This document shows, piece after piece, positions 50,830 to 61,706 of a DNA stretch of 64,000 bases; positions within the stretch are counted from its first letter, which is position 1, and every line of letters begins with the position of its first letter. This DNA comes from Porodaedalea pini (taxonomy: Eukaryota; Basidiomycota; Agaricomycetes; Hymenochaetales; Hymenochaetaceae): the NCBI GenBank assembly GCA_002794775.1, contig NBAY01000063.1:124001-188000 (forward strand), read 5' to 3'. Position numbers and translations under genes: made by a program. A model generated the notes under the pieces. That model saw only the letters and a program-made list of their open reading frames with translations. It was not told the DNA's origin and did no database searches.

Positions 50830-52330
50830 TTAGGTATCAGGAGTAAGTATGGTCCGGAGTCCGACCATTGGTAGCTTGCTGATGATGGCAAGCCCTGCAA
50901 AGAGTCTTGGTGTACATGGAATGATGCCTGAAAAGAGTGTTTTCATGCTTTCATTGTCGTAGATGTGTCTGAATGTGTCTGAAGCACACAAAAAAAGATG
51001 GATGCTTGTTACAGATATTTTCAAGGAACCAGTCGAAATGGTCAGAGAGATAACGTATTTGAAAAGATGGATAGATTGTAGCTTACCCAGAGAGGTAGCA
51101 TTCTCTGTGTTATTATGATTTTGAAGCACATTATCAATGCTGCAACTATGCCACCTGCAAGACTTCCGCAAAAGCCAGTTCCTGCCCCAAGGTTTGTTGA
51201 TTCAAGGTATACGAAGCTCTGAGATCCAGGAACTCATATAACTGAAATTGGAGAAAAGTAACATAAGTCTTCATCAGCAAGATGGGAATGTTGACCTTAA
51301 TGATGATAATGATAGGAGAAGCCATGTGCACTATCGGTGGCCCAGACACAACCCATGATAGAACCCTCAAAGACATCATGGAATGTCACTGCATCTACAA
51401 TGGATGTTTGCACACTAATAAAGTTCAATACCTAGGGTAGATGCAAACTGAAAAGGCAGTCTGACCTACGTCTGGATGGTTGGAGTGGGAATAGGAAATC
51501 ACAATGTCAGAGGCACATAGCTTCAGCTGTTGTCGCAGAAGACATGCACTGCCGCAACATCTAATCTACTTAATCCTGTTAAATGTGGAGGGAAAACGGC
51601 AGCTTGAATGGCTGAAGGTGTCAGATTCAGTCAAAGATTGGTGAGAGCTCAAAGATTCTTGTACATCTAGCTAGGAATACTAGCACTTATCACGCCATCT
51701 TACATCAGTGCTCTTTTGTGTCAATGAGCATTTGCACTATCAATGCAGAACCCCACAGCAGATTCAAAGAGTGTCTTCACGATGTCTAATGGGTAGAGGG
51801 ACACATTGCGATAGTCAGTCAAAAGTCCCTCGTGAGCAAAGGATGCAACTCAGAATCCAGACCCTTGCCAGGCAGCTGCCTTGGTTTAGTACTACGGAAA
51901 TAGCGGTTAGCTGAGAAGAGTAGCGAGCTGATAACAAGTGTCATGAGGTCCGTATTTTTTTTCGAAGCTTTGGGTTGGTAGACACTCGGCCTTTGATCAG
52001 TCCCATTATCTGACACTCAATAAAAGGTAAGAATACAGTTTGAATCACGAGAGAACATGAAGTATACCGCAGTGCATGGTAGGCACCTGCCTTCCCAAAT
52101 CCAACTGGAGATGAAATCCCAATGCCTAATGCCACGAGAAAATATAAGAACAAGTTGTAGCATGCAAGACATGAGGGATGCCTTTCAAAGATCATGTATC
52201 AGCACTTGTCCCTTGTCATCCGGAAGATGCGACTTTGAAGCACGAAATTTGAGAGGTGACAAGTAGGGCATAGGTGCTCAATAGTGTGGAGCCAGAATGT
52301 GACAGCCAACACAGATCCTCATTCAACACA
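50830..52330 (+). repeat. Decayed duplicate of about 36500-37950
   Basis: It continues the right-hand segmental duplication beyond Gypsy A. Shared anchors include CTTACCCAGAGA (51085 against 36738), CAATG(C/T)TGCA(A/G)CTA and AAGGTTTG(T/C)TGATT. On the minus strand it encodes GSLAGGIVAALIMC, corresponding to GKFACGVAATLSM, and YFLVALGIGISSPVGFGK, corresponding to LSFLAALDAGISSPFGFWK, but with many frame breaks. Confidence 0.65.
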
Positions 52331-52369
52331 GAACCAAGGGAGGACGATAAAGATACATGATCAAAGTTA

Positions 52370-53217
52370 CAGCCATTTTCATAAGTCCTGCAACATGTGC
52401 ATGTCACGTGATATGAGCCGCGGCTGAGCCAACATGTTGAAAAATTAGAATAAATGTCTATTTTCTCTGTAAATTCTGTGCAGTACCTGCCCATTAAGTA
52501 CTCAAAAAAAAGGCATTATTCTCAGGAGCAGAAATATGCAAATAGAGAGCAATATGTTGATTATGTAGGTGGGTGGAGATCAAACAAGTGCAGCCAGTCT
52601 GTTTTCTCATACATTTCTACCAAGATTCAAAAATTATGGCTCCCCTACATCTACCTATAAAATTCTTTCATGTGTCTGTAAATTAAGTATATGACTATAC
52701 CAACATCTCCTGCAAGTTTGAAGCCAATCCATTCAGTATTCATGGTGCAGCAGCAGGATTTGTGTTCTACTCTGCAAGACCTGTTGTGAGAAAAGGAGGG
52801 TGGAAAGAGCTTGAAGTAGAACACAAATCTTGCTGCTGGACCATGAATACTGAATGGATTGGCTTCAAACTTTCAGGAGATGTTGATATAGTCATATAAT
52901 TAATTTACAGACACAGGAAAGAATTTTATAGGTAGATGTAGGGGAGCCATAATTTTTGCATCTTGGTGGAAATGTATGAGAGAACAGACCAGCTGCACTT
53001 GTTTGATCTCCACCCACATACACAGTTGACATATTGCTCTCTATTTTACATATTTCTGCTCCTGAGAACCATGCCTTTTTTTTGAGTACTTAATGGGCAG
53101 GTACTGCACAGAATTTACAGAGAAAATAGACATTTATTCTAATTTTTCACCATGTTGGCTCAGCCACGGCTCATATCACATGACATGCACATGTTGCAGG
53201 ACTTATGAAAATGGCTG
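52370..53217. mobile_element. 848-bp foldback element, copy 2
   Basis: Same family as 38951-39800: ends CAGCCATTTTCATAAG...CTTATGAAAATGGCTG flanked by TA (52368-52369 and 53218-53219), arms of about 400 bp and a short central spacer. It differs from copy 1 by scattered transitions, several at CpG. It lies directly against a DDE transposase fragment. Confidence 0.88.
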
Positions 53218-53218
53218 T

Positions 53219-53723
53219 AATGCAGCTCGTTATTAATATGGACCAGATGGGCATAATCTACATCCCAGGATTCAAATGCAAATTTGAAATGAAAGGTTCC
53301 AAGCAGGTGAATGTTATTGGGAAGGATGAAAAGTGTGGCTTTACACTTTGTGTATCAAGTACAACAGATGGACAGTTTCTGCCATTTCAGCAGGTCTGCA
53401 GTGGGAAGACCTTGCGCAGCTGTCCAGATGCTCATGTAGAAGGTATGAACATGGCCCTTTCTCTAGGATGTCATTTCATAGTTGCTGCAAGTGAGAAGAA
53501 ACCCTCAAGTCACTATAGCACATTGGAAACAATGAAACAGGTGCATAGTTAAAATCCCGCCCAAACTCAAAGTCACTTTCATTGACTACTTCTAACACAT
53601 TGTTGTTCATTCATTTTTTGTAGTACATGAACAAGATATTCAGGCTGCATTACAAGCAGGTTCTGCATGACAATCCAAAGCTACCAAGAAACCAGTGTGC
53701 TGTTCTTTATCTTGACGCATATC
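53219..53723 (+). pseudogene. DDE-superfamily transposase fragment (pogo/Fot1-like)
   Basis: Exon 1 (to 53540) and exon 2 (53624-53723) flank a probable 83-bp intron. The readable product has VINMDQMG (the first catalytic Asp block), KQVNVIGKDEKCGFTLCVSS, DGQFLPFQQVCSGKTL, CHFIVAASEKKPSSHYSTLE and, in exon 2, NQCAVLYLDAYL (the second Asp block). This matches DDE_1 endonucleases of the Tc1/mariner/pogo group found in basidiomycetes. The N-terminal DNA-binding part is missing; a foldback element abuts the left side and the Gypsy B LTR cuts the right side within the second Asp block. Confidence 0.82.
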
Positions 53724-56700
53724 TGTTAGGTGGAAGTCTGGGTGGAACCCAGACTAGGCAACCTCAACATGCAGCACCTGATGGTGATGGTGATGTTGTC
53801 TGGGACAGGCTGTATCTTGAACGTGAAGTTTGGGCGGCTGGTTTACTCAGACTAGATCATTGCAGAGGTAAGAGGATTAATACAAGTCTAGACTAATACA
53901 AGGAGGATGAGTCTCACCTAGGTCATCACGGAGGTAAGAGGAAAAGCAGAACAAGGAGTTCATGCAATTCCTGAGGCCTCTTATAGTGACAACCATGAGA
54001 CTATATTACCTAAGATTACATAAACAAGTGGAATGGAACGAATGAAGGTCATGTGAAAGGAGTGTGGGAAATGATTGAAAAGACGATTAAATGTAATGGG
54101 AAGGGGTGATTAAAATAAAAGAAATGGTAAAAAGGAAAATAAAAGAAGGGGTGAAAGTTTGAGTTCTGACATTACCCCCCCTCAAGGTTGGGCGTCCTGA
54201 CCAACCAAGATTGTGGTCATCTGGCCCGGTGTCTACGAAGAGTGGGCGGAGTTGTTAGTAAGGAATGTCAAGTTTCCGAGGAGCGCCAGGATGTTTTTGA
54301 TAGAATTCGGCGATCACCTCTTTTGCGTTCTCACTGAAGTCCATCTTGGGCTGCCAGGTTGGTTCGTTGTATCTGACCCACTTGATGAGGTATTGTAGTT
54401 TTCCTCGGTGCAGATGTGAGTCGATGATCTCCTCAACCTTGTACTCTTCCTCATTGTCAACAATGTCAGGCGGCGGTGGTGGGGGTTGCTTTTGGCTTTC
54501 GAAGGATGGTTTGATGGTGGGTTTCAACAGGGCTTTGTTGAAGATGAGGTGAACCTTCTTCCATCACTTGGGGAGTTTGAGCTTGTATGTGCTCGCTCTG
54601 ACCTTATCCACAATTTTGAAGGGACTGTACCACTTGTCGGCAAGCTTCTTCATCAGTGAATCTGTGCTGATGTTTTGTCCATCAAGGAAGACCTTGTCTC
54701 CAGCCTTGTACTCTACTGAAGTCCCTGCCGTCTGGTCATGGTAGCACTTCATATCCTCTGCTGCCTTGACCAGATTATCCTTTGCAACACAATGGGTCTC
54801 TTTAATGTGCTTTGCAAATTCTTCTGCCAACATGTTAGCAGATGAGGTTCATGTCATGTCGAAGCTCAAGGGGTGACGTCCAGTGTTTGCATAGAAGGGG
54901 GACATCTTTGTTGCTGAGTGTTTGTGGTTGTTGTACACAAACTCTGCAAGAGGAAGCCAGTCTTTCCAGTCCAATTGCCAATGGTTAATGAAGAGCCGAA
55001 GGTACTGTTCAAGCTCTTGGTTGACTCGTTCTGTTTGACCATCCATTTGCGGGTGATACACTGTTGATGGGTTGCCTTCAATGTGCAGGAGTTTGTATAG
55101 CTCCTTCATTATCGATGCATCAAACTGCGTGCCTCAATTGTGGATAATCTTCTTTGGTAGGCTGTGGAGGCAGAAGACATGGTCATGGTACAGTTGAGCC
55201 ATGCCTTCTGCTGACAGTTTCGTCATCATTGGGATAGTGTGCATCTGCTTTGAGAATCTGTCCATGAATACACAGATTATGTTATGTCCCTTTGAGTCTG
55301 GGAGCTCTCCAATGAGGTCAACCATGACAATTTCCCAAGGGTCTTTGGGGACCACATTCAGATGGAGCAGCCTTGACCTTGATGTCCTCAGAGCTTTCGT
55401 TTGCTGACAGAAATCACATCCTCAAATGTACGCCCAGACGTTGGAGAACATTGATGCCCACCAGAAGTCCTGATGCACAAGCTCCACCATCTTTGATGCT
55501 CCCAGATGTCCTGCTAGGACCAAGTCGTGGCATTCCCGCAATACAGCCTCCTTCATTGTCAACGGTACATACACCTTGCCTTTCATCCGCCACAACCTGT
55601 CAACTTCTGTCATGCCCATCAGCCTCTTTGACTTGTCCTGTGTCCTCTGTGCTTCACCCACTCAGTCCAACACTTCATCACATGACATTCTCACCACTCC
55701 ACGATTCAGCCACTTCTCCTTGATAAACATGACACCATCATTGTCATCCTTGCCCTCATCGTAGCCCACCTTGCCCATCGTCTTTCCCAACTTGTGTTCG
55801 AGGTGGAAGTCAAATTCCTTGAGCTCTGTTCACCAGCAGGCTTGACAATAGCTCAGCTTCTGCACTGACCTGAAATACGTGAGGTTGGCATGGTCGGACC
55901 AGATCTCAACCTTGTGACAGGCACTGAGAAGGTACTGTCTCCACTCCTTGAGCGCCAAAACGATCGCGAGCATCTCCTTGTCATAGATCTCGTAGTTTCA
56001 TTCCACTGGTAGGAGTGCCTCTGACCTGTAGGCGATGACCCTCCACTTGCCTTCCTGCTTCTGCAACAACACACCTCCAAGTGCAAAGTTCAACAAGTCT
56101 GCCTCTACATGGAAAGGGCCCTCATCGTTGGCAATTGCTAGGACTGGAGGTGAGCTGAGACAACACTTCAGCTCCTCAAACACTTCTTGCTGCTTGGTCT
56201 TCCATACCCAGCCCTTCTTGCCCATCAGCAACATCAGTGATTGGACCACCTTGCTGTAGTCCTTGATAAACTGTCAAAGCCAGTTACCCATACTGAGGAA
56301 CTTTTGAAGTTCCTTAAGATCTCTAGGTGCAGGCCAGCTAGCAATTGCTTCCATCTTCACCAGGTCAGCTTTAAGCTCGCTGTTGCCGATGATGTGGCCA
56401 AGGTATTTAATGACCTTGATGTTGAATTCACATTTCTCCAGTTTCAGATCCAGGCCATTTTCTTGAAGGATCTGAAGTATGCGCCTCAATGTCTCAATGT
56501 GCTCCTCGATGGTTTCCAAGAGGATCAGGATGTCATCGAGGTATACGATGATCAGGTTTGCATAGATCAGGTCCTTGAAGATGTGATTGACAAAAGCCTA
56601 GAACGTTGCCGGTGCATTGCAAAGACCAAAGAACATGACCATCAGTTCGAAGAGGCCCATGTTTGTGTGGAACACTGCCTTCCATTCATCACCTTCATGG

Positions 56701-57310
56701 ATCCGGATGTTGTAGTATCCCCAGCAAAGGTCAAGCTTGGTGATGAACTTTGCCTTCTTGACCTTGTCAACCAGTTCATCAATGAGGGGGAGAGGATACT
56801 TATTTTTGATTGTACCCTTGTTAAGCTTCTGGTAATCCTGGATTGGGTGTAGGGATTTGTCGGCCTTCTTGATGAAGAAGAAGGGCAATGCCATTGGTGA
56901 GATCAATTTTTGAATATGGCCAGACTTCAGGTTTTCATCAAGGAAGTCCTTTAATGACTGTTGTTCTGTCAGCGTCAGCAGATAGATCTTGCAGTCACTA
57001 GGCTTAAAGTCAGGCTTCAAGTCGATGATGTGGTCCCAAGGTTGATGTTCTGGTAACTTCTTGAATCCTTTCTCTGAGAAGACATCAGTGTAGTCATTGA
57101 GATATGTGGGCCAGGATGCCTTGTCCATTCGCACTTCTCTCACCCTCCTCATCTCTTCCACCACCTCCTTCTCGATCACACATTCCTCTGGACAGTGGGT
57201 GAATTTAATTGAACCCATCTTCCAGTCGACCTCTGGGTTGTGGCATCAAAGCCAGTCATAGCCAAGGAAGATGTTTGATGATGCCAGGGATGTCACCACA
57301 AGGACGATTC
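53724..57310 (-). mobile_element. Gypsy B, minus-strand chromovirus, left part of a nested insertion
   Basis: The 3' LTR is 53724-54171 (448 bp, TGTTAG...TCTGACA on the plus strand). A purine-rich tract (plus-strand CCCCCCC at ~54174-54180) and pol follow, up to 57310, where Gypsy C begins in the middle of the protease region. The missing protease part, gag and 5' LTR should lie right of the window. It cut the DDE transposase gene; the bases ATATC just left of it would be the TSD. Confidence 0.85.
54255..57310 (-). pseudogene. Gypsy B pol (protease end, RT, RNase H, integrase, chromodomain), many TGA codons
   Basis: One reading frame spans the region, with in-frame stops at 57246, 56274, 55998, 55830, 55662, 55422, 55134, 54849 and 54564 (all TGA) and one TAG at 56598. 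At 57246 the text is WL*CHNPEV where element C has WLRCHNPEV with CGA. At 54564 B has PK*WKK where D has CGA. Similar CGA counterparts in D exist for 55134, 55422, 55662 and 55998. RT has VYLDDIL, integrase has VDLIGELPDSKGHN, and the chromodomain is EEYKVEEIIDSHLHRGKLQY. A short in-frame deletion near 55780 relative to D removes part of the RNase H-integrase linker. The terminal stop (54255) is TAA. Confidence 0.9.
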
Positions 57311-58179
57311 TGTTAGGACTTGAACTCTTTTATATCCCCTTTTATCACTTCTTTTCTTTTAATCGCTCCTTTTCACCATATTTAATCATCTTTTCAATCA
57401 TTTTCCACACCCCCTTCACATGACCTTCATTCGTTCCATTCCATTCATTTATATAACATTAGGTAATATAGTCTCACAGTCGTTGCTATATAAGGTCTCA
57501 GGAATCACATGAACTCCTTGTTCTGCTTTTCCTCTTACCTCTGTGACGACCTAGGTGAGACTTGTCCCCCTTGTATTAGTTTAGACTTGTATTAATCCTC
57601 TTACCTCCGTGATGACCTAGCCTGAGCATAGCAGGTCCCGAGTCACCACTCGAGTATAGCACGTCCCAGACAACAGTCAGCCGAGGCCTGCCCAGTCCGA
57701 GTTGTCTCCCGGACTCCCGTCTAACATAAAAGCAGAACCCCACCCAGGCTCATCCCCAGTGTATGTCGTCACTGTCGACTTGCCTTCACTCGGTCTAGAG
57801 GAGCACTCCCCTTGACAGACTTGACATGTAAAACCCCCAAATGACAACCCCCAACCCTGCCCGGATGTTCTCAGATGTTTGTGTATTACATAAACCTTCC
57901 AACCGACTTTTCCCGACTATTACTGCATTTGGACACCAACTTGACCTTGGGCAAGTTGTAGTCTTGATTAGGAAACCCTTTCCCACCCTGGCACTCTGAA
58001 TTAGCCTTTGGTGGAGCACACATCTGACGTGGATGTGGATAACCAGACGAGTACAAACATCTACAGCAATATCGTTTGTAATCTCACTCGGTTCCTACCG
58101 CCTCATCATCAACTTCGCCAACAAACCCATTCAACGTTGGCATAACCCTAGATTGAACAAACAACTGATCCCTGTTCCC

Positions 58180-59579
58180 CCACCATCTTAGACAAGATAG
58201 ATATCACCGAGGAACAGTGTCGAGCCCTCCCTTCATCAGCACAGTGGGACCCAGATCGACCAAGTTACATTGCAACTGACAACAGCGGCATCATACATGA
58301 GATCTGGTACAGCAATATCAACAAACATTGGTACTCGACGACAGCAGAAGGGAAAAGAGCCAGGTGGTCCCCAGCCATCCCTCCATCGCCCACACTGTCA
58401 ACATCAACTGTGACGTTACCATTGACCCCAGGTCCATACCGTGAAACCCATAGGGACTCATCACCATCGACACCACCTGAACCTTCAATGCCGATGCCTG
58501 AAACAATGTTGACAGGCTTCAGCCAACAGCAGCTAGAGCAGATCACAGCAATTGTTGCAGGCGTGTTCACTGCTGCAGCAGCAAACACCTCGGTGGGTCA
58601 AGGGGCGACCCTGACCCCCAATATCGATGTCACCTGACCACATGAATTCACTGGTGGCGATGACTACCTGGACTTCAAATGCGAAGTCCTCCTTTTTGTC
58701 TCTGCAAACCCGAACAGATACCCCACATCAGAAAGCAAGATCTACATTGCCCTCTCTTACCTGAAGGGCAGCAATGCAGCAACATGGGCACAAAACTACA
58801 TGGAGGAATCAACAATGGCCAGCATCATAACCTTCACCGATAGTTGGACCAGGTTCCAGGAACATCTGGATGCCTTGTTTGACGACCTGAACCAGAAGGG
58901 GAAGGCGCTAGCAGAATTCTGAACCAAGGTTCAGAAGGACCTCACCACCGATGAGTTCTTCCAGAAACTCGATGTCGTCATCACAAGAGCGGGTCTAACA
59001 GATGACAGCATCATCTGTGACTGCCTGAAGCGGGCGATGAACATCGAGGTAGTCTGTAGAGTATTGAGGTTGATGCCAGTTCCAACGATGTACGACAACT
59101 GGAAGAAGAAGGCGATTGAGATCGACCGGGGCAAACAACAGATCCATGCCATCCAATGAGGTCATGCTTTTCTGCCTCCACCACACCCGCAGCAACAGCA
59201 GACACCCCTGGCTCACTGACAGATGGCAGCCCCCCACGCCGACAAACACGATGCGACTGGCATCACCTTCAGAGGTGCTGGTCAGCCAATGGATGTCTCA
59301 ATGAATGAGGCACAACAATGACGGGCATGCTGGATCTGTGGCCAGCTAGGTCACTTCAAGGACAATTGCCCACAGGGAAAGAAAATAGTGCAGCACATGC
59401 TGCAGATAATGATGCCAAGTGAACATTGCCTCCTTGCTGATGAACTAGGTGCAATGAAGGAATCGGCCTTCAAGGAAGTTGTAGACACTCGGAGGATGAC
59501 AGTGGAGGACTATGTGGAGGAGGAAGACAATGACAAAGAAGTTGTCGACTCACAGGATTTTGCAAATAGTCAGGCGTAG
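58180..59579 (+). pseudogene. Gypsy C gag with five in-frame TGA codons
   Basis: One frame runs from about 58180 to the TAG at 59577-59579, interrupted by TGA at 58635, 58920, 59157, 59217 and 59319. The gag core reads TGGDDYLDFKCEVLLFVSAN and TWAQNYMEESTMASIITFTD. The zinc knuckle is CWICGQLGHFKDNCP. At each TGA an Arg (CGA) would fit. No frameshift is seen. The start codon was not fixed. Confidence 0.8.
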
Positions 59580-59599
59580 CTATTGGGGCAACTGACCGA

Positions 59600-60262
59600 G
59601 AAGAGCAAGGGGTTTCAAGTCCGGATTTACTAAAATATAACCAACCGCCTGTACAGTATGTAGATGCAAACAGCGTCGATGGTTTTCCCAACTATGAGAC
59701 CCCCACCGGTGTGAATGAAAATGATGAGTACGAGCAGCTGTTCATGAGGGGAACTGGCGGACACCAGCTGGACCTCCTCCTGAACGTCAGGCACAGTGTG
59801 GCAGGAGAGATGAGAGAGGTGGACATGCATGCCCTCATGGATTCAGGATGTATGGGATCGTGCATCAACGTGAGGTTTGTTGAGTGATACAGGTTGGAGA
59901 CCAAGCACTATATCAGACCTCTTGCAGTGCTCAATATGGATGGCATGCACAATGAGGCCGGCTTGATCAAAAGATACGTTGACGTCAAACTAATGATTGG
60001 ACATCACAAGGAAAGGATCATCCTTGTGGTGACATCCCTAGTGTTGTCAAACATCTTCCTTGGCTACGACTGGCTTCGATGCCACAACCCAGAAGTCAAC
60101 TGGAAGACGGGTTCGATTGAATTCACCCGTTGTCCTGAGGAATGTGTGATTGAGAAGGAGGTGGTGGAAAAGATGAGGAAGATGAGAGAGGTGTGAATGG
60201 ACAAGGCATCCTGGCCCACATACCTCAATGACTTTGCTGATGTCTTCAGCAAGAAAGGTTTC
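59600..60262 (+). pseudogene. Gypsy C protease and start of RT region
   Basis: The frame differs from gag, as usual in this group. The aspartic protease motif is ALMDSGCMGSCIN; later IFLGYDWLRCHNPEVNW and the linker CPEECVIEKEVVEKM. Stops are TGA at 59885 and 60194. At 60194 (REV*MDKASW) element B has CGA (REVRMDKASW), the reverse of the situation at 57246. Confidence 0.8.
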
Positions 60263-60712
60263 TGTTAGGCGTGAGTCTGGGAGACAGCTTGGACTGGGCA
60301 GGCCTCGGCTGACTGTTGTCTGGGATGTGCTATACTCGAGCGGGAACTTGGGACACGCTTACTCAGGCTAGGTCATCACAGAGGTAAGAGGATTAATACA
60401 AGTCTACACTAACACAAGGGGGATGAGTCTCACCTAGGTCGTCGCGGAGGTAAGAGGAAAAGCAGAACAAGGAGTTCATGTGATTCCTGAGACCTTATAT
60501 AGCGACAACTGTGAGACTATATTATCTAATGTTACATAAACAAACAGAATGGAACAAATGAAGGTCATGTGGAGGGAGTGTGAGAAATGATTGAAAAGAT
60601 GATTAAATATAATGAAAAGGAGCGGTTAAAAGAAAAGAAATGGTAAAAGGGAAAATAAAAGAAAAGGTAAAAGTTCGAGTTCTAACATTACCCCCCCTTC
60701 AAGGTTGGGCGT

Positions 60713-61646
60713 TGTAGAGCCGTGCTGATCGTCCCATCACCACCGATCACTCCAGAAGCATTCAAGAACTGGTTCCAACGCGTACTGATCAGTACCGGAC
60801 TCAACCCGATCGGTCCGGTCTCAAATCAGAACCTCGCGATCATGTCATCAGCACGTTCCGACACCTCCGAAAGCATACTGGAATGTACCGGAGATCTTAT
60901 CTTGACAATTAGGGACGCGGTCACATGGAGCATACAGCCAAGACGCGTACCGGACTGCTGTCCGACGACGGGAGCCACGTACCGATTGGACGATCTGAGT
61001 TCCAGTGGAGCACCGGTGTGATCGGACGTGAAGCGGATGTTTTCCTCATTATGATTTATGTTTTTCCTATGTTCTTCTGATTTCTATGCACTCTATGTGC
61101 GCCTCTATGACCTATGACTTTTCCTTTCGACTTCTCTATGTTTCGACTGATATGCACAGTATGCCCGTATGGAAATTATTAACTGTAGATAGATCTTTGG
61201 ACTTAGTATAAATATGCACCCCATGTCGTAGGTAGAGGGGAAGGGAGTTCTACCGCAGAGTCTCCCTCAGATAGGGTAACTTGAGTGCGATCTGTCTTAG
61301 TTCTCATAATCTTGTAGTTGTTCTGTCTTCGTCTTAGCATCTCGTCTCTCGAAACCGTCTCTCATCTCATACTTCGTAACTCGAACCTCGTCGCTCGTCG
61401 TGATCACATCATACCGGTGTTGATTACCCGCACGTACCGACTCTGTACCGGTCAAAACCACAGACGCGACAGGAGTTCCCGACCTTTGTTCTTGATATCG
61501 ACACATACCGGTGGGTACCGAAGCGTACCGACGCGTACTGGTACGTTGAGTGATCTCACCGCAGTCTACCTCTAACCTCCCAGAGCAACGCGATCACGTC
61601 CCCAAAAGGACCGTTGATCCCAGACACCCCTAAGTCAGGATCTACA
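60713..61646. mobile_element. Solo LTR (934 bp) inserted in Gypsy D
   Basis: The segment starts TGTAGAGCC and ends GATCTACA, with TGTAG/CTACA inverted ends, and is flanked by GCGT on both sides (60709-60712 and 61647-61650). Element B has the uninterrupted sequence at 54184-54205 (GGTTGGGCGTCCTGACC), which proves insertion. A TATA-like TATAAATATG lies near 61208. Many short CGTACCG/ACCGGT-type motifs occur inside. It belongs to an LTR family different from those of Gypsy A and B-D. The short open frame at 60722-61021 is not a gene. Confidence 0.82.
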
Positions 61647-61706
61647 GCGTCCCGACCAACCAAGATCGAGGTCGTCTGGTTCAGTGTCGACAAAGAGTGG
61701 GTGAAG

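Larger units (their letters stand above)
57311..60262 (+). mobile_element. Gypsy C, plus-strand, inserted in B and cut by D
   Basis: The 5' LTR is 57311-57726 (416 bp, TGTTAGGACTTGAACTC...GTCTAACA), followed by a leader, gag, protease and the first ~20 residues of the RT region (ending DVFSKKGF). There D begins. LTR and protein similarity show that B, C and D are one family. GATTC just left of C is the expected TSD; its partner lies beyond the window. Confidence 0.85.

Noticed and set aside
57311..60687. Element C looks as if it had LTRs in opposite orientations (57311 plus, 60263 minus)
   Set aside because: The second LTR is followed by the purine tract and pol of a minus-strand element, so it belongs to D, which cuts C; an inverted-LTR element is not needed.
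60722..61021. Open frame of 99 codons read as a gag-like start
   Set aside because: It lies wholly inside the solo LTR and has no recognised domain.
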